Origin: Cymbomonas tetramitiformis
Lineage: Eukaryota > Chlorophyta > Pyramimonadophyceae > Pyramimonadales > Pyramimonadaceae
Length of the DNA: 64,000 nt
Direction of reading: 5' to 3'
Assembly (NCBI GenBank): GCA_001247695.2
Contig: LGRX02003598.1
Location: forward strand, 1 to 64,000
Below, one piece after another: positions 55,061 to 63,475 of this stretch. A program made the translations under genes and the position numbers. Below the pieces are notes generated by a model. The model was not told the origin of the DNA, did not search any database, and saw only the letters and a list, made by a program, of their open reading frames with translations. Positions within the stretch are counted from its first letter, which is position 1. The number at the start of each line of letters is the position of its first letter.

Positions 55061-55220
55061 ACTTCCACACAGTTAACCAGAACACGGCAAGAAGCCTTCT
55101 CAGTCACTGAGACGGCTCTTATGGCCTCCGACCGATTAGAAAACCTCAGTTTTCAGATCGGTTCCCGGTGACTGTCATACTTCCAGTCACCTGTCACAGA
55201 TCAGAAAACTCTCAGTTTTC
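55061..55220 (-). repeat. Repeat A1 of the gag-only element
   Basis: About 160 bp; identical or nearly so to 53393-53552. Confidence 0.85.
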
Positions 55221-55341
55221 ATCTCGCGTTCATATTCGCATTTATTTGAGGTTGCTCGGTTGTTAATTATGTTTTCAATAAAGGTTTGTTTTTTGCTTTT
55301 CCGCTTTTTACTAAGTGTTGGCTCTTTACTTTCCTTTTCAG

Positions 55342-55608
55342 ATTGGCTGTTTTCGAGCAAGGCGAAATTGAGGAAATCGACCGCCTCGAGTACAACGTCA
55401 ACTTCAAGCATCCCTTCAAACATTCTAGGTTGATAAGTCCTTTATGTTTTCAATAGAATATTCTTTTGTGCATTTCCGTTTTTTTACTAAGTGTTGGCTC
55501 TTTATTTTCCATTTTAGATCGGTTGTTTTGGAGCAAAGCGAGATGGAGAAAATCGACCGCCTCGAGTACAACGTCAACTTCAAGCATCCCGTCAAGCGTT
55601 CTAGATGA
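55342..55608 (+). other. Duplicated small 3' exon (two copies)
   Basis: Two copies (55342-55429 and 55518-55608) each follow a pyrimidine-rich acceptor (CCTTTTCAG, CCATTTTAG). They encode LAVFEQGEIEEIDRLEYNVN and SVVLEQSEMEKIDRLEYNVN followed by FKHP; the second ends RSR-stop. Conserved spelling in one frame suggests real coding exons, possibly of the second gene of the CACTA-type element. A similar acceptor at 52772-52782 may be a third copy, broken by the gag-only element. Family not recognised. Confidence 0.4.
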
Positions 55609-55829
55609 ATACATTGATTTTAGGTTGGCATCTTGTAAATAGAGAGTGCACGAGTAGAACACTATTTTGTGTATTTGTAAATTTGATAGTCCCATTCGTA
55701 TTTCTTTGTGCCTAGCTAGATACATGTCAATCGTAGTAAAGATGCTCGAGTGTTCCCTACGACTGTATTCTTATTTTGTTTATCTCGCATAGCATACGCA
55801 TAGTGGATACATAGTAAACACACTGCATG

Positions 55830-56760
55830 TTGCAAATGTGCAATATGTATGTTATAGGTCTATAGTATATATTTGACATAGGCAACTTTTATTTCAATAC
55901 ATATGCGATATGTCCACAGTATATATATAGCATATTGAATTTGCTTGTTCAATACGTATGCATTAGGTCCGCAATATATATACAACATACTGAATGTTCC
56001 GTTTCAGTACATATGCAATAGGTCCGCAATATATATACAACATATTGAATTTGCATGTTCAATACGTATGCAATAGGTCCGTAGTATGTATCCAACATAC
56101 TGAATGTTCCGTTTCAATACATATGCAATAGGTCCGCAATATATATACAACATATTGAATTTGTATGTTCAATACGTATGCAATATGTCCGCAGTATGTA
56201 TCCAACATACTGAATGTTCCGTTTCAATACATATGCAATAGGTCCGCAATATATGTATAACATATTGAATTTGCATGTTCAATACGTATGCAGTAGGTCC
56301 GCAGTATGTATCCAACATACTGAATGTTCCGTTTCAATACATATTCAATAGGTCCGCAATATATATACAACATATTGAATTTACATGTTCAATACGTATG
56401 CAGTAGGTCCGCAGTGTGTATCCAACATATTGAATGTTGACTTACAATATGTATACAATATGTGAGCAATATGTCTGCAACATGCCTTCATAGTGTTTGC
56501 GACATGCATGGTGCATGTCTCCAACCCTATACTACACATGTGTTGAAGGCATATTGAAATAACTCTCTGCATCAGGACTTCAATATGTCTCCAATACATG
56601 AGGGCTCACTGCAATACTATGTTGCACACATGTTGGAGCGCTTGCTGGCATATTGCACACATATTGTAACATTTTTTATTGTATTGAACATTTATTGTCA
56701 ATACGCGTGCAATATGCATGCAATATGTGTTCAATACGATGTATTGCACGCGTCCAGAAA
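55830..56760. repeat. Right subterminal repeat region of the CACTA-type element
   Basis: Tandem units of about 115-120 bp (GTTTCAATACATATGCAATAGGTCCGC..., TGTTCAATACGTATGCA...) repeated five or more times between 55890 and 56440, then shorter CAATATGT motifs up to the terminus. Confidence 0.85.
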
Positions 56761-56770
56761 CGTAGGTGAC

Positions 56771-56885
56771 GTCACTGTCATCGCCCCGCCCAAGTCTTAG
56801 GAAACTTGGGCGGTCACTGTCATCGCCCCGCCCAAGTCTTAGGAAACTTGGGCGGTCACTGTCATCGCCCCGCCCAAGTCTTAGA
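56771..56885. repeat. Palindromic 42-bp array, right part
   Basis: Three more units of the array at 47748-48280. The last stops inside its hairpin (GTCTTAG) and joins element Y pol sequence (GACCGCCGTCTGAATGGG). Confidence 0.9.
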
Positions 56886-58028
56886 AACTTTGACCGCCGT
56901 CTGAATGGGTTGACGGTGCGAAACCGCTTTCCATTACCGGATATACAACAAATGTTCGACGACATGCAGGGGTGCGTAGTGTTCTCTTCGGCGGACGTGC
57001 GACACGGGTTCTGGCAGATGCCCATGGCAGAGGAGGACGTGGAGAAGACAGCATTTGTCTCTCACTACGGGTCCTATGAATGGTTGGTATTACCCATGGG
57101 ACTGACCAATAGCCCCTCCTCGTACCAGAGTATGATGACCCAGGCATTTCGGTCTCTGTCCTTTGTGAGGGTGTTTATAGACGACGTCATTTGCTTCTCC
57201 CGTTCTGTAAAGGAACATCTGGAGCACCTAAGACAGATGCTGACTGTTTGCCGGAATCCTGAGTGTCCCATATACTTCAGTCAATCCAAGATGAAGTTCA
57301 TGAAGAGCCGTTTGAAGTTCTTGGGGCACGTTGTGGGGGAAGGAGGATGCCGACCCCAACAGGATAAAGTGGCAGCCGTAAGGGACTGGCCTCCGCTCAC
57401 CTCCGTCACGCACGTGCGGCAATTCTTGGGGTTGGCCGGGTACTACCGGAAGTATATCCAAGGGTTTTCGGACTTGGCTCAGCCCCTGACCCGCCTCACC
57501 AAGAGCTCGGTAGAATGGGAATGGGGACCCAAGGAGCAGGCCGCCCAGGATGCCATTAAGGAGAAGCTGACCTCTGTCCCCACCCTGGCGCTGCCCAACA
57601 TGCGAGCAGCAGCAGAAGATGAAGCTCCCTTCGTGGTGCAAACCGACGCCAGCGGCGTGGCCCTAGGAGGAGTCCTGATGCAGGATCTGGGCCAGGGCCT
57701 ACGTCCCATTGCGTATGAGGGAAGGCAGTTCTCCCCAGCCGAACAAAACTATGGCACGGGGGAGAGAGAACTGTGCGCCCTGCACCACTGTTGCACGGTC
57801 GCCTGGAGGCACTATCTCGTGTTCACCAATTTCAAGCTTCAGGGCGATCACCGACCCCTGGAATGGTTGATGTCACCTGGCTGGGAGAGAGCTGAGTCGG
57901 CGTCAGGCTCGATGGTATATGGACCTAGTGGAAGTGGGGGTTCCAAAAATGGAATGGATCCCTGGGCGTATGCTCCAAGTCCCGGACGCCCTCTCGAGAC
58001 GCCCGGACTATCACTCCACTTGTCCTAG
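56886..58028 (+). CDS. Element Y reverse transcriptase and RNase H (5' truncated)
   Basis: Begins in the middle of RT: RRLNGLTVRNRFPLPDIQQM, FSSADVRHGFWQMPM, LPMGLTNSPSSYQ, catalytic VFIDDVICFS (FIDD variant of YxDD), KCxF-like QSKMKFMKSRLKFLGHVV. The connection domain follows (VRQFLGLAGYYRKYI), then Ty3-type RNase H with FVVQTDASGVALGGVL (D), ERELCALHHC (E) and LQGDHRPLEWL (D). The frame is lost near 57880; the next frame continues with MEWIPGRMLQVPDALSRRPD, the usual end of Gypsy RNase H. Confidence 0.85.
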   Translation, partial: NFDRRLNGLTVRNRFPLPDIQQMFDDMQGCVVFSSADVRHGFWQMPMAEEDVEKTAFVSHYGSYEWLVLPMGLTNSPSSYQSMMTQAFRSLSFVRVFIDDVICFSRSVKEHLEHLRQMLTVCRNPECPIYFSQSKMKFMKSRLKFLGHVVGEGGCRPQQDKVAAVRDWPPLTSVTHVRQFLGLAGYYRKYIQGFSDLAQPLTRLTKSSVEWEWGPKEQAAQDAIKEKLTSVPTLALPNMRAAAEDEAPFVVQTDASGVALGGVLMQDLGQGLRPIAYEGRQFSPAEQNYGTGERELCALHHCCTVAWRHYLVFTNFKLQGDHRPLEWLMSPGWERAESASGSMVYGPSGSGGSKNGMDPWAYAPSPGRPLETPGLSLHLS

Positions 58029-58340
58029 AGAAGGGCTCCGGGAGAGTGGTGTCATGAGTCGGGAAACCGACCTACCAGTAGGAGGCCCGCCGCCTAATGT
58101 TTCTCTCGAGGAAGAAGCCCGCCTCTCCTGTTTTGTATTGGGAGGTAGGGAAGACCCTGCCGGGGGCGGACGGCAGGATCTAGGCCTATTGTGGATGGAT
58201 GCTCTCTGTACCATGGGTCTGGCGGAAGAAGCCATGGAGGAGCACCTCGCTCCCATGACTACCCGGAGTCGAAAGTCACGGGAGTCTCGTGAGAGTGAGG
58301 GGCCCCCGTACCCACCTGAGCCCCCCCCTCCACGAAAGAG
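57919..58340 (+). pseudogene. Element Y pol spacer after RNase H (different frame)
   Basis: Continues from MDLVEVGVPKMEWIPGRMLQ and DALSRRPD into a Pro/Arg-rich low-complexity linker (PPYPPEPPPPRKRCPPPLRK) leading to the methyltransferase-like domain in yet another frame. Confidence 0.6.
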
Positions 58341-58748
58341 GTGCCCTCCTCCCTTGAGGAAGATGTGGGACCCCAGGATAGCAAGGACCGTGAGGACCGA
58401 AGGGTGTGTCAGGTCTACTTCGAGGATTTTCAGAAACAGTTTGGAGATTTCGATGTAGATGCCTGCTGCGGTGTGGGAGGACACAATCGCCGGGTGGACC
58501 GATACTGGACAGATTGTCTACGAGAATCCTGGCAGGGACTCCATGTCTGGTGCAGTCCGCCCCCCTCCAATAAACATACCACTATCGAGTCCATACTGAA
58601 AAAGTTCGTGGAGGAGTGGCTCCTGGACCCGGAGCACACCTCAGCTGTGTTCCTCCTCCCGGACCTCCAGTCTTGTATGCCCCGGTGGAGGCGCCTGTTC
58701 AGGCAAACCGGGATGCGGATAGTCCAAGCAAGTCATCCCCACACATGA
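58341..58748 (+). CDS. Dam-like (N6-adenine methyltransferase-like) domain of element Y
   Basis: FGDFDVDACCGVGGHNRRVD, then YWTDCL, SWQGLHVWCSPPPSN, a helix, and HTSAVFLLPDL follow the same order as the Dam-like domain at 17310-17540 in the YR element (FAVDACCDEVGANS, VYCNPPFS, SAVFVLPFW). Here the catalytic NPPF is CSPPPS, so activity is doubtful. It lies between RNase H and integrase and ends in a stop at 58748. Dam-like domains are known in DIRS elements; one in a Gypsy pol is unusual. Confidence 0.65.
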   Translation: MPSSLEEDVGPQDSKDREDRRVCQVYFEDFQKQFGDFDVDACCGVGGHNRRVDRYWTDCLRESWQGLHVWCSPPPSNKHTTIESILKKFVEEWLLDPEHTSAVFLLPDLQSCMPRWRRLFRQTGMRIVQASHPHT

Positions 58749-58817
58749 CCACCTGGGAAAACCCACCCAGTTGTTCGAATCCTCCGACGGCACCCGCATT
58801 ATTGACCTAACTGGCCA

Positions 58818-59780
58818 ATGCTAGTGGTGCATGCCCCCGCCACGTTGCCCCATCCAGGACGGGTGAGAGGAGCCGGTATTGCCCGTCGCCCGCCGGATCC
58901 TCCTGCCCCGCCGCAGAAGGGCAAAGCCGCACAGCTCCGAGACTCGGAGGACCCGCCCAGTGGGACGGATTTCCTCCAGGCTCTACGGGAAGAGTATGAG
59001 CGCCTTGGTCCCCTACGGGAGCTGCGCCAGCAAGTGCTAGCAGCTCCGCACAAGCGGACAACCGAGTTCTGCGTGGTTGGGCAAGTTGTGTGGCGGACGG
59101 CGGCGGGAAGATACCAACTGGTGTTGGGAAATGATTCCCCCCTCAAGGAGATCATCATGCGGCAGGCCCATGAGAGTCCCGCCGCCGGACACGTGGGTCG
59201 AGATAAGACATTGGATCGGGTGTCCCGGCGGTTCTGGTGGCGGTATATGAATAGAGACGTGGGCCTCTGGGTAGCCTCCTGTGCCACCTGTCAGGCGGTC
59301 CGACCCCGGAACACTTTCCCGGATGGGTTGTTGAATCCGCACAGAATCCCCCAGAGGATATGGCAGGTGGTGGGAATGGACTTCGTGACCGGACTCCCCC
59401 TCACCCCGCGTGGGCACGATGCGTTCACCACCTTCACCTGCAAGTTGAGCAAGCAAGTCCATGTGGCGCCCCTGAACTTTGGGGACAGCTCCTCGATGGC
59501 GGTAGCCCGAATTTACTTCGATAATGTATGGAAGCATCATGGGGCCCACATGAAAATTATCAGCGACCGAGACCCCCGCTTCATGCATGCCTTCTGGCAG
59601 TCTTTGCAGAAGCTAATGGGAGTTAAGGTGGCCACCACTACCCCCTACAATCCCCGGTCAGACGGGCAGGCTGAGCATACGAATCGGGTGGTGGAGGATA
59701 TGTTACGGACGTTTGTGGATGACCACCCGGAAGACTGGGACTTGTGGTGCACCAACGTGGACGGAGTTTGCCATCAATGA
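58818..59780 (+). CDS. Element Y integrase (zinc-binding and catalytic core)
   Basis: H2C2 zinc module: HESPAAGHVGRDKTLDRV ... ASCATCQ. DDE core: VVGMDFVTGLPLT (first D), IISDRDPRFMHAFW (second D) and SDGQAEHTNRVVEDML (E). The frame breaks near 59740-59770, and FAINDSRNESTGFFPFEM continues in the next ORF. Confidence 0.85.
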   Translation: MLVVHAPATLPHPGRVRGAGIARRPPDPPAPPQKGKAAQLRDSEDPPSGTDFLQALREEYERLGPLRELRQQVLAAPHKRTTEFCVVGQVVWRTAAGRYQLVLGNDSPLKEIIMRQAHESPAAGHVGRDKTLDRVSRRFWWRYMNRDVGLWVASCATCQAVRPRNTFPDGLLNPHRIPQRIWQVVGMDFVTGLPLTPRGHDAFTTFTCKLSKQVHVAPLNFGDSSSMAVARIYFDNVWKHHGAHMKIISDRDPRFMHAFWQSLQKLMGVKVATTTPYNPRSDGQAEHTNRVVEDMLRTFVDDHPEDWDLWCTNVDGVCHQ

Positions 59781-60732
59781 CTCCCGGAATGAAAGCACGG
59801 GATTCTTCCCGTTTGAGATGACGAGTCCTTCACCTCCTATGTCCCAACTGGATCTATTTGTTGACGCAGCCCTGGAGGATGACCCGGATCTGCGGAAACA
59901 CACGAAGGGAGCAGGCACCGCCCTTGAGTTTGCCTCCAAGTTCCGCGACATCCTGGAAACGGCCCGTGCCCGACTCGAACTAGCTCAGCAGAAGCAGCGA
60001 GCCCAGTTTGACAGCCGGCACCATCAGCGCGAGTTTGCGATTGGGGACCTGGTTTGGGTGGAGGCCAAGCACCTTACGGAGAAAGTTAAGGATAAGGAAA
60101 CTTACCGCAAGTTGGGGCCTCGCTGGCACGGACCTCTGCCAATTACCGAAAGGTTCTACAGTGACGGACAGCTGGTGCTACCCGAGGAAGACCGAGGGGC
60201 GCCAGTGGCGTACCGCCTCAAGCTACCCGGAGGGTGGCGCATACATGATGTTTTTGCTCAGCACCGACTGCGACCCTATACTGATGGAAGTGCCGCCTTC
60301 AACTCCCGGCGAGCGCGGGTTAAGCCCAAAACAGCTATCGTGGACGGGCAGAAAGAATACTACGTGGACCGAATCCTGGCCCGAAGGGTCCGACAAGTGC
60401 GGGGCCAGGAGGTAGTAGAATGGAAAGTCCGCTGGTTGGGGCTCTCCCGCGAGCACGATCAATGGCGGTCCCGCAAGGATCTGGAGCATGGAGGTCCCCT
60501 ACAACCCCTTCGCGAGTTCGAGAAGGCCCGGCTGGAAAGGGAAGAACAGGACCGCGTACAGGCGGGAGACCGGCGCCGACTAAAAGCGGAGCAATATCGA
60601 GAGGGGCAAGTGTCCGCTTTGGAGACTGCGGCTTCTGCGGGTACCTGGGAAGGTCTGGTAGAAGATATTGGGACCCCCAAGGGCCCTGCCTCCCACACGA
60701 GATCTTTGATGACCAGGCCAACGCCTTTGTAG
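59713..60732 (+). CDS. Element Y integrase C-terminus and chromodomain
   Basis: Carries the end of integrase (NESTGFFPFEMTSPSPP; QFDSRHHQREFAIGDLVWVE, the GPY/F-like KLGPRWHGPLPITERF) and then a chromodomain: KEYYVDRILARR, EWKVRWLGLSREHDQWRSRK, DLEHGGPLQPLREFE with the aromatic Y/W/W positions present. This makes it a chromovirus-type Gypsy. The frame changes near 60690, and pol continues into the methyltransferase. Confidence 0.85.
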   Translation: MWMTTRKTGTCGAPTWTEFAINDSRNESTGFFPFEMTSPSPPMSQLDLFVDAALEDDPDLRKHTKGAGTALEFASKFRDILETARARLELAQQKQRAQFDSRHHQREFAIGDLVWVEAKHLTEKVKDKETYRKLGPRWHGPLPITERFYSDGQLVLPEEDRGAPVAYRLKLPGGWRIHDVFAQHRLRPYTDGSAAFNSRRARVKPKTAIVDGQKEYYVDRILARRVRQVRGQEVVEWKVRWLGLSREHDQWRSRKDLEHGGPLQPLREFEKARLEREEQDRVQAGDRRRLKAEQYREGQVSALETAASAGTWEGLVEDIGTPKGPASHTRSLMTRPTPL

Positions 60733-61424
60733 TCGAGGCGGGACAGCTCCTGGCTTACGCCCGGTCCACCAGTGCTAACTCCCGGCCTCCTCGACTCCTG
60801 GTCCTCTTCAGTGGTACCGGGTCGGTCGAGAGGGCTTTCCGGGACAAGTTCCCAGATGCGGAATGTGTAACGGTGGATTCGGACCCAAGGTGGGAGGCCA
60901 CCCACGTGGTGTCTGTGCAAGACTGGGACGAAAAACAGTACCCCCGGCGCTACTTTGACGTGATCTGGGCCAGTCCACCCTGTACGGAGTACAGCGCTGC
61001 CAAGACTAAAGGTACACGTCGCCTAGCGGCCGCGGACGCCTGCGTCAGAAGAACCCTCAACCTCCTTTCTTGGTTCCACCCCCAGCACTGGTTTCTGGAA
61101 AATCCGCGGGGTTATGCACCTTACGGTTTGAAATTTCGCGAGGTAATCCGACAACTTCCACCACCACTGGAGTGTTGCTACTGCCAGTATGGGACTGGGT
61201 ATAAGAAACCCACGTGCATCTGGACCTCGTCGCCCCCGGCCAGGGAGTTGCGAGTATGCACCAGCCACACGCCCAGCTACGCAGTCCGGCGGTACGGCCA
61301 GCACCTGTGGTCCTCGCAGCAGGGTACCAGCCGGGGGGACCGGAAGGGGAGCAGCACCAGTTCGGCAGTGTACCCCGTTCCGACGCACCTGCTGTACGAA
61401 TTATTCGACGGGCTCCTCTTCTGA
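60690..61424 (+). CDS. C5-cytosine DNA methyltransferase domain at the end of element Y pol
   Basis: Frame from about 60420, in-phase content from about 60690 (PHEIFDDQANAFVVEAGQLL). Motif I: LLVLFSGTGSVERAF. Motif II-like acidic turn: CVTVDSDPRWEATHV. Motif IV: FDVIWASPPCTEYSAAK with the catalytic Cys. Motif VI: WFLENPRGYAPYG. Then CQYGTGYKKPTCIWTSSPP. About 210-240 aa, shorter than typical C5 enzymes; a separate target-recognition region is not evident. Homologous to the minus-strand domain of element X. Methyltransferase capture by Gypsy/Copia elements is known from algae and dinoflagellates. Confidence 0.8.
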   Translation, partial: LPHEIFDDQANAFVVEAGQLLAYARSTSANSRPPRLLVLFSGTGSVERAFRDKFPDAECVTVDSDPRWEATHVVSVQDWDEKQYPRRYFDVIWASPPCTEYSAAKTKGTRRLAAADACVRRTLNLLSWFHPQHWFLENPRGYAPYGLKFREVIRQLPPPLECCYCQYGTGYKKPTCIWTSSPPARELRVCTSHTPSYAVRRYGQHLWSSQQGTSRGDRKGSSTSSAVYPVPTHLLYELFDGLLF

Positions 61425-61458
61425 TAGCTGAAGATCCTTACGGGAGTAAGGCAGCTCT

Positions 61459-61473
61459 TAAGGGGGGGAGAGT
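61459..61473 (+). promoter_or_regulatory. Polypurine tract of element Y
   Basis: AAGGGGGGGAGAG immediately before the LTR start TGTGCCCGG; nearly the same word (AAGGGGGGGGGAG) precedes the 3' LTR of X on the other strand. Confidence 0.75.
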
Positions 61474-62240
61474 TGTGCCCGGAGCAAAGCTATAAGGAGA
61501 AATTAGGGTTAGGGTTAGGTTTAGGGAGTTACACGTTACTCCTAAACCCTACCCCAAACGGGTGTGGAAAATACCATCCGATTTACGAGCATTAGCGTAC
61601 AGAACCGACGATTACCTACGGTCAGATATTTACAGTCGAGAAATACGGGCCTCGATCGACCGAGCCGATCGATAATTATGACCTCGATCTTTATGACAGT
61701 CGACTCGAACGATAATTATGACTACCGTAAATTATGACAGTCGACGATGACGTCAGTCCTGCGATAATTGATTCAGCATTCGGGTCGTCGGGTGACGACT
61801 ACGAACTATGACAATAATACCAAGGGGAGGTACTCTGTCATCAACGATGTCCACGTCATCATACAGTTTCGATTCATCATTCCTTCTTTATTACAAGTGC
61901 AAATTCATTCGGGTGACAGCCTGTACTGTCACCCAACCGACGTCAGCACCGTACGATATAGGAATCTAGGATCAGACCGTAGCTCATCGATATGAATTAA
62001 TTATAGGACCTGCCTGATGACATCCTGACTTCGGACCTCTGTTTGCTTGTGCTTATCTTGAAGGAACTTGGTAACTTTTTCATTATTCTCTTTTACCTTT
62101 CAGTAAACACCACCTCTAGCACGAGTTGTTCTTAGTCTATTCTAAATTCGTTTCAACCTTAAAGTCTAATCCGACTTCGGATTCCTATTATTCATACTTC
62201 AACACATCCGAAACGGCTTTCATTGCGCAGTTTGGTCCAG
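61474..62240 (+). repeat. 3' LTR of element Y
   Basis: 767 bp, TGTGCCCGGAGC to TTTGGTCCA. Contains telomere-like TTAGGGTTAGGGTTAGGTTTAGGG near 61504 with an adjoining inverted copy, and ATCGAT-rich and GACAGTCGA repeats. Last 168 bp match 37181-37348. Confidence 0.8.
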
Positions 62241-62954
62241 TAAAGCTGCCAACGAGCAAGAAAAACGCCGAGTCGTCGACCAGTGCGTCAGAGCGCAAAT
62301 ATGAAGCCCCGCAACCAGAAGTAGATTCTTAAACCCCTCAAAGCCGGTCTCCAAGGAAAAATTACAATTCCCGATACAATTTGCACCGTGAATTCGCCAG
62401 TCGCGCACGCAAATGGAACGCAGAAAGGATAACGCAACGAGGCCAAAGACTCAAATATAGCTGTTACACCGGTACACTGCACAAGTCGCAATTCTCTATT
62501 CGCCACAGATCACGACGCCACGAAGAATTAAGTCTCCATTGACAATTGAAAGATAAGATACAGCGTCAAAAAGCGCCATGGAGGCCAGTAAGTGAAAAAC
62601 GACTGTACTCACTGTAGGTGGGCGCTTTTAGGCCCTAAAAGTGCCCGATTTCGGGAATCCAGTGTAAACCATCATCTCGCAACGCGCTGAAGAAGAAATT
62701 CAATCCAGATTGGTCATAAAATACAACTTATTTGAGCATTGAGCACCAACTAGCCGAAAGGAACTGAAGCGAAGCTGCTGGCCAGTGAGGCCCGGGGTAC
62801 CCGTAACGCAATAGCAGTGCGAGAGCTCAAATATCATCCGAAGCTCAGGAGAACACATAAATTCGCCCGAAAAGCTATAATTGCAAATCAGAAAAAACGT
62901 GTGGAAGCGGTGGCGGTGGTGGTGGTGGTGGTGCGTAGCACTAGGATACCATTT
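62241..62954 (-). other. Leader region of element X
   Basis: Minus-strand 5' interior of X next to its 5' LTR. No ORF of note; contains a (GGT)n microsatellite at about 62912-62932 and the putative primer-binding site at its right end. Confidence 0.5.
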
Positions 62955-63470
62955 TGTGGGAGGCAGCTGTAACCCTCCTCACATAACAGACACTGTAACT
63001 ACTTGTGATGGGACTCATATAAAGCAAGGTTCTATATTATGCTTTATAAGGTCATAGTGAGCTATGTCACTCTTAGGATCTATGTCCTGACTTACTACAT
63101 ATACTTGCAGGTAAGAATTAGGTATTATTTGACTTTTGCCATGCGGCTGTTTTTACTCTAGAAATCTCAACTGTTTCTTTGGCCTTGGCCATTACTTATT
63201 CACTCAGCTCTCTGAGGTAATCCTAGTCAGCATGGCCAAGTCTCATCAACCTATCATATGCTTGTACTACATTATTATGCAGTATGATGTGCCAGTATTC
63301 TTCATGACACATTATTACACAGTACAGTAGTACGGTGTACTCCCATATAAGGGGGGTCTCTTCCTCAACAGGGGTCTCGGGCGCTAATGCTGTAAGGCGC
63401 GTATGACACTACTGGCATGTATGGCATTGCTGAATCATCCGCGCATGACACCGTGTGTTGTCCTAGCACA
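62955..63470 (-). repeat. LTR of element X (5' LTR in element orientation)
   Basis: 516 bp copy of 34942-35447, followed by the target duplication GTTCG. Confidence 0.9.
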
Positions 63471-63475
63471 GTTCG

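Larger units (their letters stand above)
52817..55220 (-). mobile_element. Gag-only YR-type element with split direct repeats (minus strand)
   Basis: Read on the minus strand: A1 (55220-55061), gag ORF, B1 (53613-53552), A2 (53552-53393), spacer, B2 (52887-52821). A copies are about 160 bp (CACAGTTAACCAGAACACGG on the plus strand), B copies about 65 bp (CTAATCGGCTACGGCTACAG). This is the same A1-ORF-B1A2-B2 order as the large YR element, but with no pol or recombinase. About 505 bp separate A2 and B2, so A1 may be truncated. Presumably mobilised in trans. Confidence 0.55.
48281..56770 (-). mobile_element. CACTA/En-Spm-type DNA transposon, 8.49 kb, with 3-bp target duplication
   Basis: Inverted termini: CCTACGTTTCTAGACG at 48284-48299 and the reverse complement of CGTCCAGAAACGTAGG at 56752-56767. 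The target duplication GTC (48278-48280, 56771-56773) restores a perfect 42-bp array unit when the element is removed. A 3-bp duplication and many subterminal copies of a short palindromic motif are typical of CACTA elements. Contains a minus-strand multi-exon gene with a DUF4216-like and PHD region, a tRNA-like sequence and a nested gag-only YR element. Confidence 0.75.
37181..62240 (+). mobile_element. Ty3/Gypsy element Y (plus strand) with truncated 5' LTR and large nested insertions
   Basis: The 3' LTR (61474-62240, TG...CA) is preceded by a purine tract. Its last 168 bp recur at 37181-37348, followed by the primer-binding site TGGTATCAGAAC, so the 5' LTR has lost about 600 bp together with the adjoining part of X. 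Order of domains: proline-rich ORF, gag with zinc knuckle, protease, RT-RNase H, Dam-like domain, integrase, chromodomain, C5 methyltransferase. Interruptions: about 42860-43905 and about 45935-56885. Several frameshifts make it inactive as it stands. Confidence 0.82.
34942..63470 (-). mobile_element. Ty3/Gypsy element X (minus strand), gutted and carrying nested insertions
   Basis: LTRs at 34942-35447 and 62955-63470 begin TG, end CA, and are flanked by the perfect target duplication GTTCG (34937-34941, 63471-63475). Read on the minus strand, AAATGGTATCCTAGTGC follows the 5' LTR (62954 downwards; start of an initiator-tRNA-Met-like primer site). A purine tract (AAGGGGGGGGGAG) precedes the 3' LTR near 35448-35461. 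Only 35448-37180 (pol C-terminus, methyltransferase) and 62241-62954 (leader) remain of the interior. Everything between is element Y and its passengers. Confidence 0.82.

Noticed and set aside
53393..55220. LTR pair around the gag ORF at 54132-54986
   Set aside because: The B-type repeats at 52821 and 53551 flank only one of the two copies, which fits split direct repeats better than LTRs; no 5-bp target duplication was found.
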